Assembly: GCA_017501465.1 (NCBI GenBank)
Contig: JAFVWY010000012.1
Location: 74,191-138,190, forward strand
Direction of reading: 5' to 3'
DNA from: Bacilli bacterium
GTDB lineage: Bacteria > Bacillota_I > Bacilli_A > ML615J-28 > CAG-313
DNA length: 64,000 nt
Below are positions 34,368-44,900 of the stretch, in pieces; positions within the stretch are counted from its first letter, which is position 1; each line of letters begins with the position of its first letter. The notes beneath the pieces were generated by a model. It searched no databases, was not told the DNA's origin, and saw only the letters and a list, made by a program, of their open reading frames with translations. The translations under genes were made by a program, and so were the position numbers.

Positions 34368-36950
34368 TTATGCTGCTTTTTCTTGTTCTTTAGCCTTTTG
34401 AGCAGCTAATTTTTCTTTTTCTTTTTCCTTAGCCTTTTGAGCAGCTAATTTTTCTTTTTCTTTTTGTTTTTGAGCAGCTAACTTAGCTTTTTCCTTTTCC
34501 TTAGCTTTTTGAGCAGCTAATTTTTCTTTTTCTTTTTGTTTTTCAGCAGCTAATCTAGCTTGTTCTTTTTCTTTAGCCTTTTGAGCAGCTAATTTTTCTT
34601 TTTCTTTTTGCTTTTCAGCAGCTAATCTAGCTTGTTCTTTTTCTTTGGCTTTTTGAGCAGCTAATTTTTCTTTTTCTTTTTGTTTTTCAGCAGCTAACTT
34701 AGCTTGTTCTTTTTCTTTAGCTTTTTGAGCAGCTAATTTTTCTTTTTCTTTTTGTTTTTCAGCAGCTAACTTAGCTTGTTCTTTTTCTTTAGCCTTTTGA
34801 GCAGCTAATTTTTCTTTTTCTTTTTGTTTTTCAGCAGCTAACTTAGCTTGTTCTTTTTCTTTAGCTTTTTGTGCAGCTAATTTTTCTTTTTCTTTTTGCT
34901 TTTCAGCAGCTAATCTAGCTTGTTCTTTTTCTTTAGCCTTTTGAGCAGCTAATTTTTCTTTTTCTTTTTCCTTAGCCTTTTGTGCAGCTAATTTTTCTTT
35001 TTCTTTTTGTTTTTGAGCAGCCAATTTAGCTTTTTCTTTTTCTTTAGCTTTTTGAGCAGCTAATTTTTCTTTTTCTTTTTGTTTTTCAGCAGCTAATCTA
35101 GCTTCTTCTTTTTCTTTTGCTAATCTTTCTTTTTCTAAAGCTTTAGCTTCAGCTTCAGCAGCCTTAGCTTCTTCTTTTTCTTTTGCTAATCTTTCTTTTT
35201 CTAAAGCTTTAGCTTCAGCTTCGGCAGCCTTAGCTTCTTCTTTTTCTTTTGCTAATCTTTCTTTTTCTAAAGCTTTAGCTTCAGCTTCAGCAGCCTTAGC
35301 TTCTTCTTTTTCTTTAGCTAATCTTTCTTTTTCTAAAGCTTTAGCTTCTGCTTCTGCTGCTTTAGCAGCTTTAGCTTCTTCTTTTGCTCTTGCTTCAGCT
35401 TCTTCTTTAGCAGCTCTTTCTTCTGGAGTCATAGCTTCTAGTTCACGTTTCTTTTCAAGTCTTGCAAGATATTTAACTCTTTGTTCTTCAGTCATTTCAG
35501 CAAGTTTAGCTTGCAAACGTTCTTCAGCTTTTTGAGCTTTTAAAGCTTCTTTAGCAGCAATTTCTCTATCTTTAATAATATCAACCATTTCATAAGAACC
35601 TTTAATGATTCCTTTAATAGTTTCTTCATCGAATTCACCTTTACTTACAAGTTTAAATGAGTAAGCACCTTTAGGACTCTTAGCTTTAGAGAAAGCTAAA
35701 ATTTGTGCATATTCAGCAGCTTTTGGTAAATCCATTAAGAATGTTAATCTGTAATCTCTAGGAGTATCATTTAAGATTAAGAATACTTTTTTACCAAGTA
35801 AGAATTTGTAGTTAGTACCTTGTTCATTACCTTGGAAAGTAACACCTTTTAATGATTTTGCATATTTAATCATATCTGCAAATGAAGGTTTAAATTCTTT
35901 TGGAGGTAATACAGATTTAATTTCTTCTTCAACTACTTCTTCAACAGCAGTTAATTCTTCTTTTAATTTTAATAATTCACTGATTTTTTCATCTGCTTGC
36001 GCAAGTAAAGTAGGATCGATTTCTTCTTCAACTACTTGTGTAACTTCTTCAACAGGTTGTTCGATAACTTCTTCAACTACTTCTTCTTGAACTTCTTGAA
36101 CATCTTCAACAACTTCTTCAACAGGTTCAGTTACAGTTTCAGGCATTTGTTCAGCTTCATTTTCTTGAATAGCTTCTTCATCATCTTCAACAACAACGAT
36201 TTCTTCAATACCTAATTCATTTTTAGAGAAATCATATAAATTATAAAGAATATCTAATTCAGCTTGACGATATACAGCTTCTCTACCTTCATACCATTTT
36301 GTTAATAACTCTTTACGAGAAGCATAAACAAATTTTTCATTGTAATTTAAGTAATTTAACATTACAAACACTAAAAATACTACAACAGCAAAACCTATCA
36401 TTGCAGGAATACCAATACTTTGTAACATATCTGATTCCATAGCAACACCAACGTGTTTAGCAAAGAATGCTTTTAAAACAGCAGTAACAGCAATAATTAT
36501 TACAAAAATTGAAATATCTAAGAAAATATTTTCTTTAGTATTAATTAAAATAATAAATCTACCAATGAAAATTGAGATAACTGCAAAAATCACAGCAGCT
36601 GCTACAAATACAAATGTAAGAGGAATCCATGATTCAACATCATAAACACTTCCTGCACCAGTTCTTAACATAACTATAGCAGCAAAACCTAAAATACCAA
36701 CTAAATAAAGGAATACTGGTAGATATGCTGAAAATGTAGTATATTTATAAGCATTAGAACCAATAACATATTTAATATAAGAATTAATTGCAAATAAAAC
36801 ACATGCTGCTATTGGAGCAATTAAACATTTTACTAATAATTCATTATCATTCATTGAAGATTTTCCATAAGGAATTAACACAATTAAGAATAAAATAAAT
36901 GCAAGGATATTAGTAATCAATGTAAAGATTTTTTCTTTTTTAGACATCAT
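34368..36950 (-). CDS. Six-helix membrane protein with YjbR-like domain and long Lys/Glu/Ala repeat tail
   Basis: The 860-residue protein has six membrane helices (about 10-210), an acidic linker rich in Glu and Val, a folded domain (about 345-455) and a 400-residue charged tail. The folded domain (KKVFLILNDTPRDYRL, later GIIKGSYEMVDII) resembles MmcQ/YjbR folds; this is inference. The tail has four 22-residue units (AEAEAKALEKERLAKEKEEA) then nine 24-residue units (KLAAQKAKEKEQ and LAAEKQKEKE), with heptad-free charge alternation expected to form a long single alpha helix. It shares a domain plan with the gene 13 bases upstream. Function unknown. Confidence 0.8.
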   Translation of the reverse strand: MMSKKEKIFTLITNILAFILFLIVLIPYGKSSMNDNELLVKCLIAPIAACVLFAINSYIKYVIGSNAYKYTTFSAYLPVFLYLVGILGFAAIVMLRTGAGSVYDVESWIPLTFVFVAAAVIFAVISIFIGRFIILINTKENIFLDISIFVIIIAVTAVLKAFFAKHVGVAMESDMLQSIGIPAMIGFAVVVFLVFVMLNYLNYNEKFVYASRKELLTKWYEGREAVYRQAELDILYNLYDFSKNELGIEEIVVVEDDEEAIQENEAEQMPETVTEPVEEVVEDVQEVQEEVVEEVIEQPVEEVTQVVEEEIDPTLLAQADEKISELLKLKEELTAVEEVVEEEIKSVLPPKEFKPSFADMIKYAKSLKGVTFQGNEQGTNYKFLLGKKVFLILNDTPRDYRLTFLMDLPKAAEYAQILAFSKAKSPKGAYSFKLVSKGEFDEETIKGIIKGSYEMVDIIKDREIAAKEALKAQKAEERLQAKLAEMTEEQRVKYLARLEKKRELEAMTPEERAAKEEAEARAKEEAKAAKAAEAEAKALEKERLAKEKEEAKAAEAEAKALEKERLAKEKEEAKAAEAEAKALEKERLAKEKEEAKAAEAEAKALEKERLAKEKEEARLAAEKQKEKEKLAAQKAKEKEKAKLAAQKQKEKEKLAAQKAKEKEKEKLAAQKAKEKEQARLAAEKQKEKEKLAAQKAKEKEQAKLAAEKQKEKEKLAAQKAKEKEQAKLAAEKQKEKEKLAAQKAKEKEQAKLAAEKQKEKEKLAAQKAKEKEQARLAAEKQKEKEKLAAQKAKEKEQARLAAEKQKEKEKLAAQKAKEKEKAKLAAQKQKEKEKLAAQKAKEKEKEKLAAQKAKEQEKAA
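34380..35105 (-). repeat. Nine-copy 72-base tandem repeat coding the Lys/Glu/Ala helix
   Basis: Near-identical 72-base units encode KLAAQKAKEKEQAKLAAEKQKEKE-like blocks, including many exact copies of long AG-rich stretches. High identity makes copy number likely to vary. Confidence 0.88.
35106..35372 (-). repeat. Four-copy 66-base tandem repeat
   Basis: Four 66-base units encode EAKALEKERLAKEKEEAKAA blocks (22 residues) and differ in only a few third positions. Confidence 0.85.
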
Positions 36951-36963
36951 AGTTACTTACCTC

Positions 36964-38568
36964 CTATTTATTTTCTTTTGCTTCTTTAGCTTGTTGTCTT
37001 GCTAAAGCTCTTTTTTCTTTCTTTTCTTGAGCGATTCTTTCAACTTCTTGTTGTACAAATTCACGAGATGATTTGATAATATCAAATAGTAATTCTTCAG
37101 TAAATGAACCTTTATTAATTAATTTAAACCAGTTATCAGATTTATTAGAACGAGGTCTAATTTCACTATTTAAATTCCACCATTCTAATATTTTCATAGG
37201 ATCAGCCATAAATTGTAAACGATAATCTTTAGGATTATCCGCCATGATTAAGAATACTTTCTTACCATATAAGAATCTGATTTGTTTCTTTTCTGTATTT
37301 TCAATAAAACTTACTTCTTCTAAAGATTTTGCAAATTGAACTAACTTTTTGAATGATGGTTCCATTTCCTCTTTATTCTTTAAAGCTTTTTCTTCAGCAA
37401 TTCTTTGAGCTTCCAAACGAGCAGCTTGTTTTTCTGCTTCTTCTTTTGCTCTAGCTTCCTCTTCAGCAATTTTAGCTAATCTAATTTCTTCAATTTCAGT
37501 TTCTAATTTTTCAATTTCATCTTGCTTAGCTTCTAATTCTTCGTTTGGAACATATTCAACATGAACAACTGGTACTGACTCAACAGGTTGTTCCATTATT
37601 TCTTCTTGGACTGGAGATTCTTCAACAGCCTCTTCAGGTTGAACTTCTTCAACAGTTTCTTCAGGTTGAACTTCCTCAACAGCTTCTTCAGGTTGAACTT
37701 CCTCAACAGCTTCTTCAGGTTGAACTTCTTCAACAGCTGCTTCTTCTTCAACTTCTTCTAAAGCTTCTTCAATTTCTTCAACTTCCATAAATTCTTCATC
37801 TGCAAAATGATCTTCAAATCGATCCATGATGTCATTATAAGCTCTATTATATTCAGCCATTTTTGAAACATAAGCTGTAGCATCTAAATCGTTGAATCTT
37901 AAACAAATGTTAACTTCATCTGCTCTGATTACACCAATTAATGAACGGAAATGAATACCTAGGCCAATTAATCCGCATAGATATACTACAAATAAATATG
38001 GATCTCCACTACCAGCTTCTTTTAAGAAGATTCCATGAGTTGCTTTAGAAATTAAATAATATAAAGCTCCGAAACATACCATTACAACGAAAGTAATAAT
38101 ATCAAAAATAATATGTTCCTTTACGTCAAGTTGCATTTCTACGCTTGGCAATACACAATAGAAAGCAGTAATAGCAATTAAGAATACTATTAATGCAACA
38201 AACCATAAAGACCAAGGTAATGGTCCAAGTGGTGGTTGGCCATTAATAACATACCCACGTGCTAATAAATATATAGATTCAGTAATAATAGTAGTTAAAT
38301 AAATAACTACAGGCATGTAACTTACTACAGAAACAATTTTTGATTGATTTCTAGCGCCTCTAACTTGAATATATTTATACTTATTTGGGTAAATTGAAAG
38401 TAATAGAATAATAGCAGGAATAACTCCAAGCTTCACTATCATTTCATATAAGAAAATCTTTTCATGAGTAAAGATTGATTTGAATGGAATTAAAACCACT
38501 GCGCCAAGTAGCAATGATAAAAACCCAATGCAAAACATCCAAAATCTTTGACCTTTTGTAGTTAACAT
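36964..38568 (-). CDS. Six-helix membrane protein with YjbR-like domain, paralogue of the downstream gene
   Basis: The 534-residue protein has six membrane helices (about 8-225), an acidic linker containing a 10-residue VEEVQPEEAV repeat five times, a short coiled segment and a C-terminal domain (about 410-510) with KKVFLIMADNPKDYRL and LFDIIKSSREFV that aligns with the next gene's domain. The frame opens earlier, but AAAGGAGA before ATG 38568 decides the start. It stops 13 bases before the larger paralogue, so tandem duplication followed by tail growth is likely. Function unknown; the charged tails would face the cytoplasm if both ends are inside. Confidence 0.78.
   Translation of the reverse strand: MLTTKGQRFWMFCIGFLSLLLGAVVLIPFKSIFTHEKIFLYEMIVKLGVIPAIILLLSIYPNKYKYIQVRGARNQSKIVSVVSYMPVVIYLTTIITESIYLLARGYVINGQPPLGPLPWSLWFVALIVFLIAITAFYCVLPSVEMQLDVKEHIIFDIITFVVMVCFGALYYLISKATHGIFLKEAGSGDPYLFVVYLCGLIGLGIHFRSLIGVIRADEVNICLRFNDLDATAYVSKMAEYNRAYNDIMDRFEDHFADEEFMEVEEIEEALEEVEEEAAVEEVQPEEAVEEVQPEEAVEEVQPEETVEEVQPEEAVEESPVQEEIMEQPVESVPVVHVEYVPNEELEAKQDEIEKLETEIEEIRLAKIAEEEARAKEEAEKQAARLEAQRIAEEKALKNKEEMEPSFKKLVQFAKSLEEVSFIENTEKKQIRFLYGKKVFLIMADNPKDYRLQFMADPMKILEWWNLNSEIRPRSNKSDNWFKLINKGSFTEELLFDIIKSSREFVQQEVERIAQEKKEKRALARQQAKEAKENK
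37610..37745 (-). repeat. Tandem 30-base coding repeats (Val-Glu-Glu-Val-Gln-Pro-Glu-Glu-Ala)
   Basis: About four to five units of 30 bases in the acidic linker of the membrane protein; the unit is nearly invariant at nucleotide level. Confidence 0.8.
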
Positions 38569-38780
38569 ACTTAATTCTCCTTTATCTTCAAAAGTTATCA
38601 AATCGAAATGCATATAGTACACAACTATATAAATCTACATTTTATTATAACATAACTTTAAACTTTTTGTGTGAAATATTATATAATTTTTTTGTTTTTT
38701 TTAGGAAAATTTTGACAAAAATTGTTTTTTTAGTTTTTAATGGTAAAAAGGTCTTTTTTTATATCGTTTTATATGAATTA

Positions 38781-39821
38781 TTAAATGCTTTTTTTTAGAA
38801 TAAAAACGTCAAAAATCGTTTGGAAAAGTGATAAAACAGGTATAGAAATTAACATTCCAAAGATTCCTAATAGTTTACCCATCAATATTATAGTGATCAA
38901 TAAATAGAAAGGTTTAATATTTAATTTTTTGCTTTGAATCTTTGGCGTTAAAAAATAATTTTCAAATAATTGCAAAAAAACCACAATAATGAATGATAGA
39001 ATAGCCGTTTGGATCGATACGGTTATACCACTAGTAACTGCAAATATACCGCCGATATATGGTCCCACATATGGTATTAAATTTGTTATAGCAAATATCA
39101 ATCCAAGAACAACCCAATAATCCAATCCAATTAGCCAGAACATAAGAGATGAAATAATAAACATAAATACAAATACAACTAGTACGCCCGAAATATAAGA
39201 ATACATTAATTCTTTCATTTTTGCTAAACATAATCTGATTTTTTGGTACTTTTTATCTTTTGTTTTTTCTTTAAGCCAATTAACAATATTGTCAAAATCA
39301 ATTAAAATATATGCTGAAATAATAATCGTCAGTACTAAAATTAATAAGATCGAAAATATAGATTTGATTAGTTTTAATCCAACTTCTTCTATTACTATCA
39401 ATTTGGTACTGATATATTCTTCAAAATCAAAATATTTATTAAAGAAATTTATAATTTTAGATATGTTAATATTATTTGATAATAATTTTGACTCCGCCAT
39501 ATCAATTAACGATGGTAAATTTTCAAATAAACTAATTAATTCATTTAAAATATAAGGTATTATAATAATAATTAAACAAAATATAATCACTATAAAAATT
39601 ATAAATGACAAAAATAAAGATATTTTATGAGAAAATTTCTTTTCTAATTTTTTCACTAATGGATTTAAAATAAATGCACACACAAATCCTAGTATTACTG
39701 GTAAAACAAGTAAAAAGATATTATGTGCTAACTTTAAAATCGGATTTATACATAAAATAATTAAATTTATTATAATTAAGATAAAAATTACAGTTAATAA
39801 TTTGTTATTTTTTTTATTCAT
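38781..39821 (-). CDS. AI-2E family transporter
   Basis: The 346-residue product fits the AI-2E/YdbI/PerM family of eight-helix membrane proteins with unknown or varied substrates (TqsA exports AI-2; others export ions). Family motifs are the early FILNPLVKKLEKKF segment and the C-terminal ITNLIPYVGPYIGGIFA loop near residue 250, then QLFENYFLTPKI. The start at 39821 has AAGAGGTG just ahead. Next to gap, with a terminator between. Confidence 0.88.
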   Translation of the reverse strand: MNKKNNKLLTVIFILIIINLIILCINPILKLAHNIFLLVLPVILGFVCAFILNPLVKKLEKKFSHKISLFLSFIIFIVIIFCLIIIIIPYILNELISLFENLPSLIDMAESKLLSNNINISKIINFFNKYFDFEEYISTKLIVIEEVGLKLIKSIFSILLILVLTIIISAYILIDFDNIVNWLKEKTKDKKYQKIRLCLAKMKELMYSYISGVLVVFVFMFIISSLMFWLIGLDYWVVLGLIFAITNLIPYVGPYIGGIFAVTSGITVSIQTAILSFIIVVFLQLFENYFLTPKIQSKKLNIKPFYLLITIILMGKLLGIFGMLISIPVLSLFQTIFDVFILKKSI

Positions 39822-39915
39822 TCTTACACCTCTTAATATTTTATGCAGTTTAAATATAAATAAACTCACAAAAAAAGGTGCATTTTGCTGAACAAATTTT
39901 TCCCTATAAGTACAC

Positions 39916-39944
39916 AAAAAAAAAGACATTTCTAATGAAATGTC
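39916..39944 (-). terminator. Terminator after gap
   Basis: GACATTTC/GAAATGTC stem, loop TAAT, followed on the minus strand by nine T, right after the gap stop. Confidence 0.9.
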
Positions 39945-39958
39945 TCTATTTTATATAA

Positions 39959-41032
39959 TTATTTTAATTCTGCTAAATATTTAGCTGTACGAACCATTTG
40001 TGAAGTATAACTATTTTCGTTATCATACCAAGAAACAACTTGTACTTCGTATAATCCTTCAGCAATTGGAGCAACCATAGTTTGAGTAGCATCGAATAAT
40101 GAACCATATCTCATACCAATAACGTCTGAAGAAACGATTTGATCTTCATTATATCCATAAGATTCATTAGCAGCGGCTTTCATAGCAGCGTTAATTGATT
40201 CTTTAGTAATGTCATTACCTTTAACTACAGCAGTTAAAATTGTAGTTGAACCAGTAGGAACTGGAACACGTTGTGCAGAACCGATTAATTTTCCATTTAA
40301 TTCAGGGATAACTAAACCAATAGCTTTTGCAGCACCAGTTGAGTTAGGAACAATATTAGCAGCACCAGCACGAGCTCTTCTTAGATCGCCTTTTCTATGT
40401 GGTCCATCTAAAATCATTTGGTCACCAGTATAAGCATGGATAGTAGCCATAATACCAGATTGGATTGGAGCATAATCATTTAATGCTTTAGCCATTGGAG
40501 CTAAGCAGTTTGTAGTACATGAAGCAGCAGAGATAATATGATCTTCAGCTGTTAATGTTTTTTCATTAACACCATAAACAATAGTAGGTAAATCATTACC
40601 TGCAGGTGCAGAAATGATAACTTTTTTAGCACCAGCTTGTAAATGAGCTTCTGATTTAGCTTTTGAACAATAGAAACCAGTACATTCTAATACTACGTCA
40701 ACATCTAATTCTCCCCGAGGAAGTAATTCAGCTTTTGGTTGAGCATAAATAGTAATTTCTTTTCCATCAACAGTGATTGATCCAGGAACTTTAACAGTTT
40801 TTCCATCTTCTTCAAAAACTGGTTCTTTAGATGAAACAGTGTGTAAATTTTCACCAATGTGACCTGCGAAACCGCCTTGAGCAGTATCGTATTTTAATAA
40901 ATTTGCTAGCATTTTAGGGCTAGTTAAATCGTTAATAGCAACGATTTCATAACCTTCAGCATCAAACATTTGTCTGAAAGCTAAACGACCAATACGGCCA
41001 AAACCATTAATTGCAACTTTTACATTTGCCAT
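39959..41032 (-). CDS. gap: Glyceraldehyde-3-phosphate dehydrogenase
   Basis: GAPDH oxidises glyceraldehyde 3-phosphate with NAD in glycolysis. The 357-residue protein has the NAD motif [12 protein letters not shown], the active-site SCTTNCLAP (catalytic Cys near residue 169) and C-terminal [13 protein letters not shown]. It is about 20 residues longer than the usual 335, with an extra segment around residues 65-90 ([18 protein letters not shown]). AGGAGG and a good promoter precede it. Codon choice looks optimised, as expected for an abundant enzyme. Confidence 0.97.
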   Translation of the reverse strand: MANVKVAINGFGRIGRLAFRQMFDAEGYEIVAINDLTSPKMLANLLKYDTAQGGFAGHIGENLHTVSSKEPVFEEDGKTVKVPGSITVDGKEITIYAQPKAELLPRGELDVDVVLECTGFYCSKAKSEAHLQAGAKKVIISAPAGNDLPTIVYGVNEKTLTAEDHIISAASCTTNCLAPMAKALNDYAPIQSGIMATIHAYTGDQMILDGPHRKGDLRRARAGAANIVPNSTGAAKAIGLVIPELNGKLIGSAQRVPVPTGSTTILTAVVKGNDITKESINAAMKAAANESYGYNEDQIVSSDVIGMRYGSLFDATQTMVAPIAEGLYEVQVVSWYDNENSYTSQMVRTAKYLAELK

Positions 41033-41063
41033 TTTAAAAATCCTCCTAAAAATTTTTCAACAT

Positions 41064-41092
41064 ATTATACCATAATTAAATGTTTTATTCAA
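41064..41092 (-). promoter_or_regulatory. SigA promoter of gap
   Basis: TTGAAT (41087-41092), 17 bases, TATAAT (41064-41069), about 32 bases before the ATG. Confidence 0.85.
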
Positions 41093-41105
41093 GAAATAAA
41101 CATTA

Positions 41106-41867
41106 TTAGTTTCTACTTGAACGACCAAACAATATAATGATCAAGCGTAAAACTTCATAGAATAACCATATCAAATTTAAAATAATACCAAATGCCGCAT
41201 ACCATTCAAAATTTTTATCAAGGCCTGCTTCTACGATTTTAGCGGCATTATCTAAAGTAATCAAAGAGTAAGCACCAGCAATCAATACAGATATAATAGC
41301 CAACACTAATGATAAATTACCTAAGCCATAAAACACATCATAAATATATGGTGAGAAAATACCAATAATTGAAATAGTCACTGAACTTATAATAACACCA
41401 AGTAAAGTAATCCATAAAAATCTTCTAAAACCTGTTGTTACTCTAACAAGACCAGTAGCATATAAAACAGATGCTCCTAAAAAGAAGGCAAGTGTAATAA
41501 CTAATGCCAAGCCTACTAAAACACCAGCTACATCGCCAAAGGCAATTTGCATGATTCCAGCCAAAGTTCCAATACTAATCCCTTCTAATATAGAATATGG
41601 AATAGCCAAAGATTTGGCAGCCAAAGGATTATAACTCATAACAAATGATAAAACCATTGTAATAATTGGTGAAATTAAATAGCCAAATATGACAACGCCA
41701 GTTGATTCAACCTCGTATTTGCCAACAAAAGACATACAAAGGATTGAAGATAATATAGCACTTAATAACATTATAATTGATTTTATAGCAACGCCCTTTA
41801 GTGTGGCCGTATTATCGCCATAAAATTCATTTGCACGTTGAAATACAATATTTCTTCCATAACGCAT
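41106..41867 (-). CDS. Bax inhibitor-1/YccA family membrane protein
   Basis: The 253-residue protein has about seven hydrophobic helices and the late LIAGAYSLITLDNA segment with acidic residues between helices, typical of the Bax inhibitor-1 (TMBIM/YccA) family, which includes membrane calcium-leak channels and FtsH modulators. It begins RANEF, as many bacterial members do. AAGGAG precedes the ATG. Single gene between polC and gap. Confidence 0.85.
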   Translation of the reverse strand: MRYGRNIVFQRANEFYGDNTATLKGVAIKSIIMLLSAILSSILCMSFVGKYEVESTGVVIFGYLISPIITMVLSFVMSYNPLAAKSLAIPYSILEGISIGTLAGIMQIAFGDVAGVLVGLALVITLAFFLGASVLYATGLVRVTTGFRRFLWITLLGVIISSVTISIIGIFSPYIYDVFYGLGNLSLVLAIISVLIAGAYSLITLDNAAKIVEAGLDKNFEWYAAFGIILNLIWLFYEVLRLIIILFGRSSRN

Positions 41868-41950
41868 AAATAAACAACTCCTTAATAAATAAAAATATTA
41901 TATTATTATTATACTCTAATTCTTAATATTTTACAATATGGTTCACATTT

Positions 41951-44900
41951 TTATAACAAAGATTTCATATCATCATCAGGAAGACTATCTAAAGCTCCTA
42001 ATCTTAATAATCTATTAAAAGTAGTTTTGTTTAGTTTAGTTCTTCTTTCGACATCTTTTTTAGATACAAATGGATGCTCATTTCTAGCTTCAATCACAGA
42101 ATAAGCAGCAGCATCGCCCAAGTTATCTATTGTACTAAAAGGCAAAATTAGAGACTTCTTATCATCAGATAAAATAAATGTAGTTGCATCTGACTTTTGA
42201 ATATCTACTTGTTGAATAGTATATCCTCTTAGATACATTTCTAGCGCTATGTGAAGTTCATTAACTAAATCTTTTTCTTTATTACTTGCAGTTTTAGCAG
42301 CAATTTTTTCATTAATTTCATTAATTTTATTTCGAATAGCATTTTTTCCACCTGCTAATACTTCTGCGTCAAAGGCACTAGCACGACAAGAAAAATATGC
42401 TGCATAATAATAAATCGGTCTAAACACTTTAAACCAAGCAATTCTTAAAGCCATTATAACATATGCAGTCGCATGAGCTTTAGGGAACATATACTTAATC
42501 TTTTGGCATGAAGCTTGATACCATTGTGGAACATTATGTTCACTCATTATTTCTTTTTCTTGAGTAGTCAAACCTTTACCCTTTCTTACGTGTTCCATAA
42601 TTGAGAATGCGTCAGAATCATCCAAACCATATGCTATTAAATCAGTCATAATATCATCACGACATCCGATAATCTTAGAAGCTGGAATAGGTTCATCTGT
42701 CATACTAAGGGCAAATAGCAAATCTCTAGCATTTCCTAACCAAACATCAGTACCATGTGATAGCCCAGAAATTCTAACTAAGTCAGCAAAAGTTTTTGGT
42801 GATATGTCATTTAAAATATCACGGACAAAGTTAGTTCCAAATTCCGGAATTCCTCTTGTACCACTAGGTAGCGTATCAACTTCTTCACCTTTTAATTCCA
42901 AAGCATCTTTACTAGAAAAGATGGAAAGAACTTTAGGGTCGCAAAATGGAATATCTTGAACAGTACTAAACGGGAATTCTTCAGGATATTTTTCAACAAA
43001 ATCCATTAGTTTTCTAATAACGGTTGGATCATCATGACCAAGAATATCTAATTTTAGTAAATTTGATTCAAAACTATGATAATCATAATGAGTTGTACGC
43101 CAAGTTGAAGTTGTATCATCAGCAGGATATTGAACAGGGAAAATATCTGTATACTCAATATTATCTGGAACAACGACTATTCCACCAGGATGCTGACCGG
43201 TTGTTCTCTTCGAATCAATAATCGCATCTGCGATTCTTCTAATTTCTGCTTCTCTAAGCGGAATATTTTTTTCTTCATAGTAATTCTTTACAAAGCCGTA
43301 AGCATTTTTTTCAGCAACTGTCGAAATAGTACCAGCTCTAAAAGAATTATCTATACCAAACACTTCTCTACAGAATAAGTGAGCCTTATCCTGATATTCT
43401 CCAGAGAAGTTTAAATCAATATCTGGAATTTTATCACCATGGAAACCAAGGAAGGTTTCAAATGGAATATCAATACCATATCCTGACATGATTGCTCCAC
43501 ATTTAGGACATCTACACTCAGGTAGATCATATCCAGATTGTACATTATGTAATTTATTTAAAATATCTTCAGGAATTAAATCCTCTTCAATTGTTTTAAA
43601 AGCAGAGTAATTACATTGTTTACAAACATAATGTGGTTTTAACGGATTAACTTCAGTAATGTTCATAACTGTTGCAACAAAACTACTACCAACTGAACCT
43701 CTACTACCTACAATATAACCATTTTTGTTAGAATCATTAACTAACATATGAGAAATATAATAAACAGATGAGAATCCATTACCAATAATACTCTTCAATT
43801 CTTGTTGTAATCTATTTTCGATATACTTCGGTAGTGGGTTTCCATATATCTTTTTAGCATTTTGATAAGATACATCTTGTACAGCTTGTGACATTGAAGG
43901 AACGCCATATTTTGACATAAAATCATCACGTGGAACAAACAATTCTTTAGGGAACAAATCATATTCTTCAATCATATCATTAATAATATTTGTATTAGTT
44001 ACAACAATATCATAAGCGACTTTTTCCGGTAAGAAATTAAATGAATCTATCATTTCTGATGTTGTACGATAGTGCATCTTAGGCAATTCATTAACCCTAG
44101 CTAATTCATGTAAACCGCCACCAGGTCTTGCTGCATTAGTGTAAATCTTACGATATTTAACATCCTCTGGATTAATTTGATGAACATCGCCAGTAGCAAC
44201 AACTAATTTACCCATTTTTTCAGCAGTGTCAATAATTAATTTAATTGTTGTTTTAACATGTTCATTAGCTAAAGGAGTTCCACTCAACTCTTGTAAATGA
44301 GAATAGCATTCTAAAGGTTGTACTTCAATATAATCATAATAAGCCATCTTTTGTTCTAGTTTTTCTTTACTTCCTTCGTGAGCTGCTTTGAAAATCTCAC
44401 CATTAACGCAACCACTACCAATCAATAAACCTTCACGATATTGGTCGATAACAGATTTTAACATTCTAGCTTCTTTATAAAAATGAGTTGTATGACTATC
44501 AGATATTATACGATAGAAATTTTTTAATCCTTCTTTATTTTTAACTAAAATGTTAATATGAGATGGAATCATATATTTGAAAGCTTCATCTTTATTAGTA
44601 ATACTATTAATTTGGTTATAATTAGTAACATGTTTATCTGATAAATCACCTAACATTCTCATGAAAGCATTTGTTGTTGTATGAGAATCTGATAAAGCTC
44701 TATGTTGTTCTTCTACTTCTACTTTTAGGCCTTTAGCGACATCTTTTAAATTAAATCTTTTTAAAATGTTACTATACATAGCTTTTGCTAATTGCAATGT
44801 GTCTATACAAGGTAATTTCTTTTCAAAAATACCTAGTCTTTTCATATTTTCATAGATAAACTCAGTATCAAATGTAGCATTATGAGCAACCAATATTGAG

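Noticed and set aside
34380-35372. Regular repeats that could look like a CRISPR array
   Set aside because: Units are contiguous, in frame and coding (Lys/Glu/Ala helix), with no unique spacers and no cas genes nearby.
37545-37790. Gln/Leu-rich plus-strand open frame
   Set aside because: Antisense of the VEEVQPEEAV repeats; its low complexity is the mirror image of that repeat.
38569-38780. Possible small RNA or peptide in the 212-base AT-rich gap
   Set aside because: There is a TATAAT (38644-38649) that probably serves the downstream membrane-protein gene, and long T and A runs; no stable hairpin or start signal for another gene.
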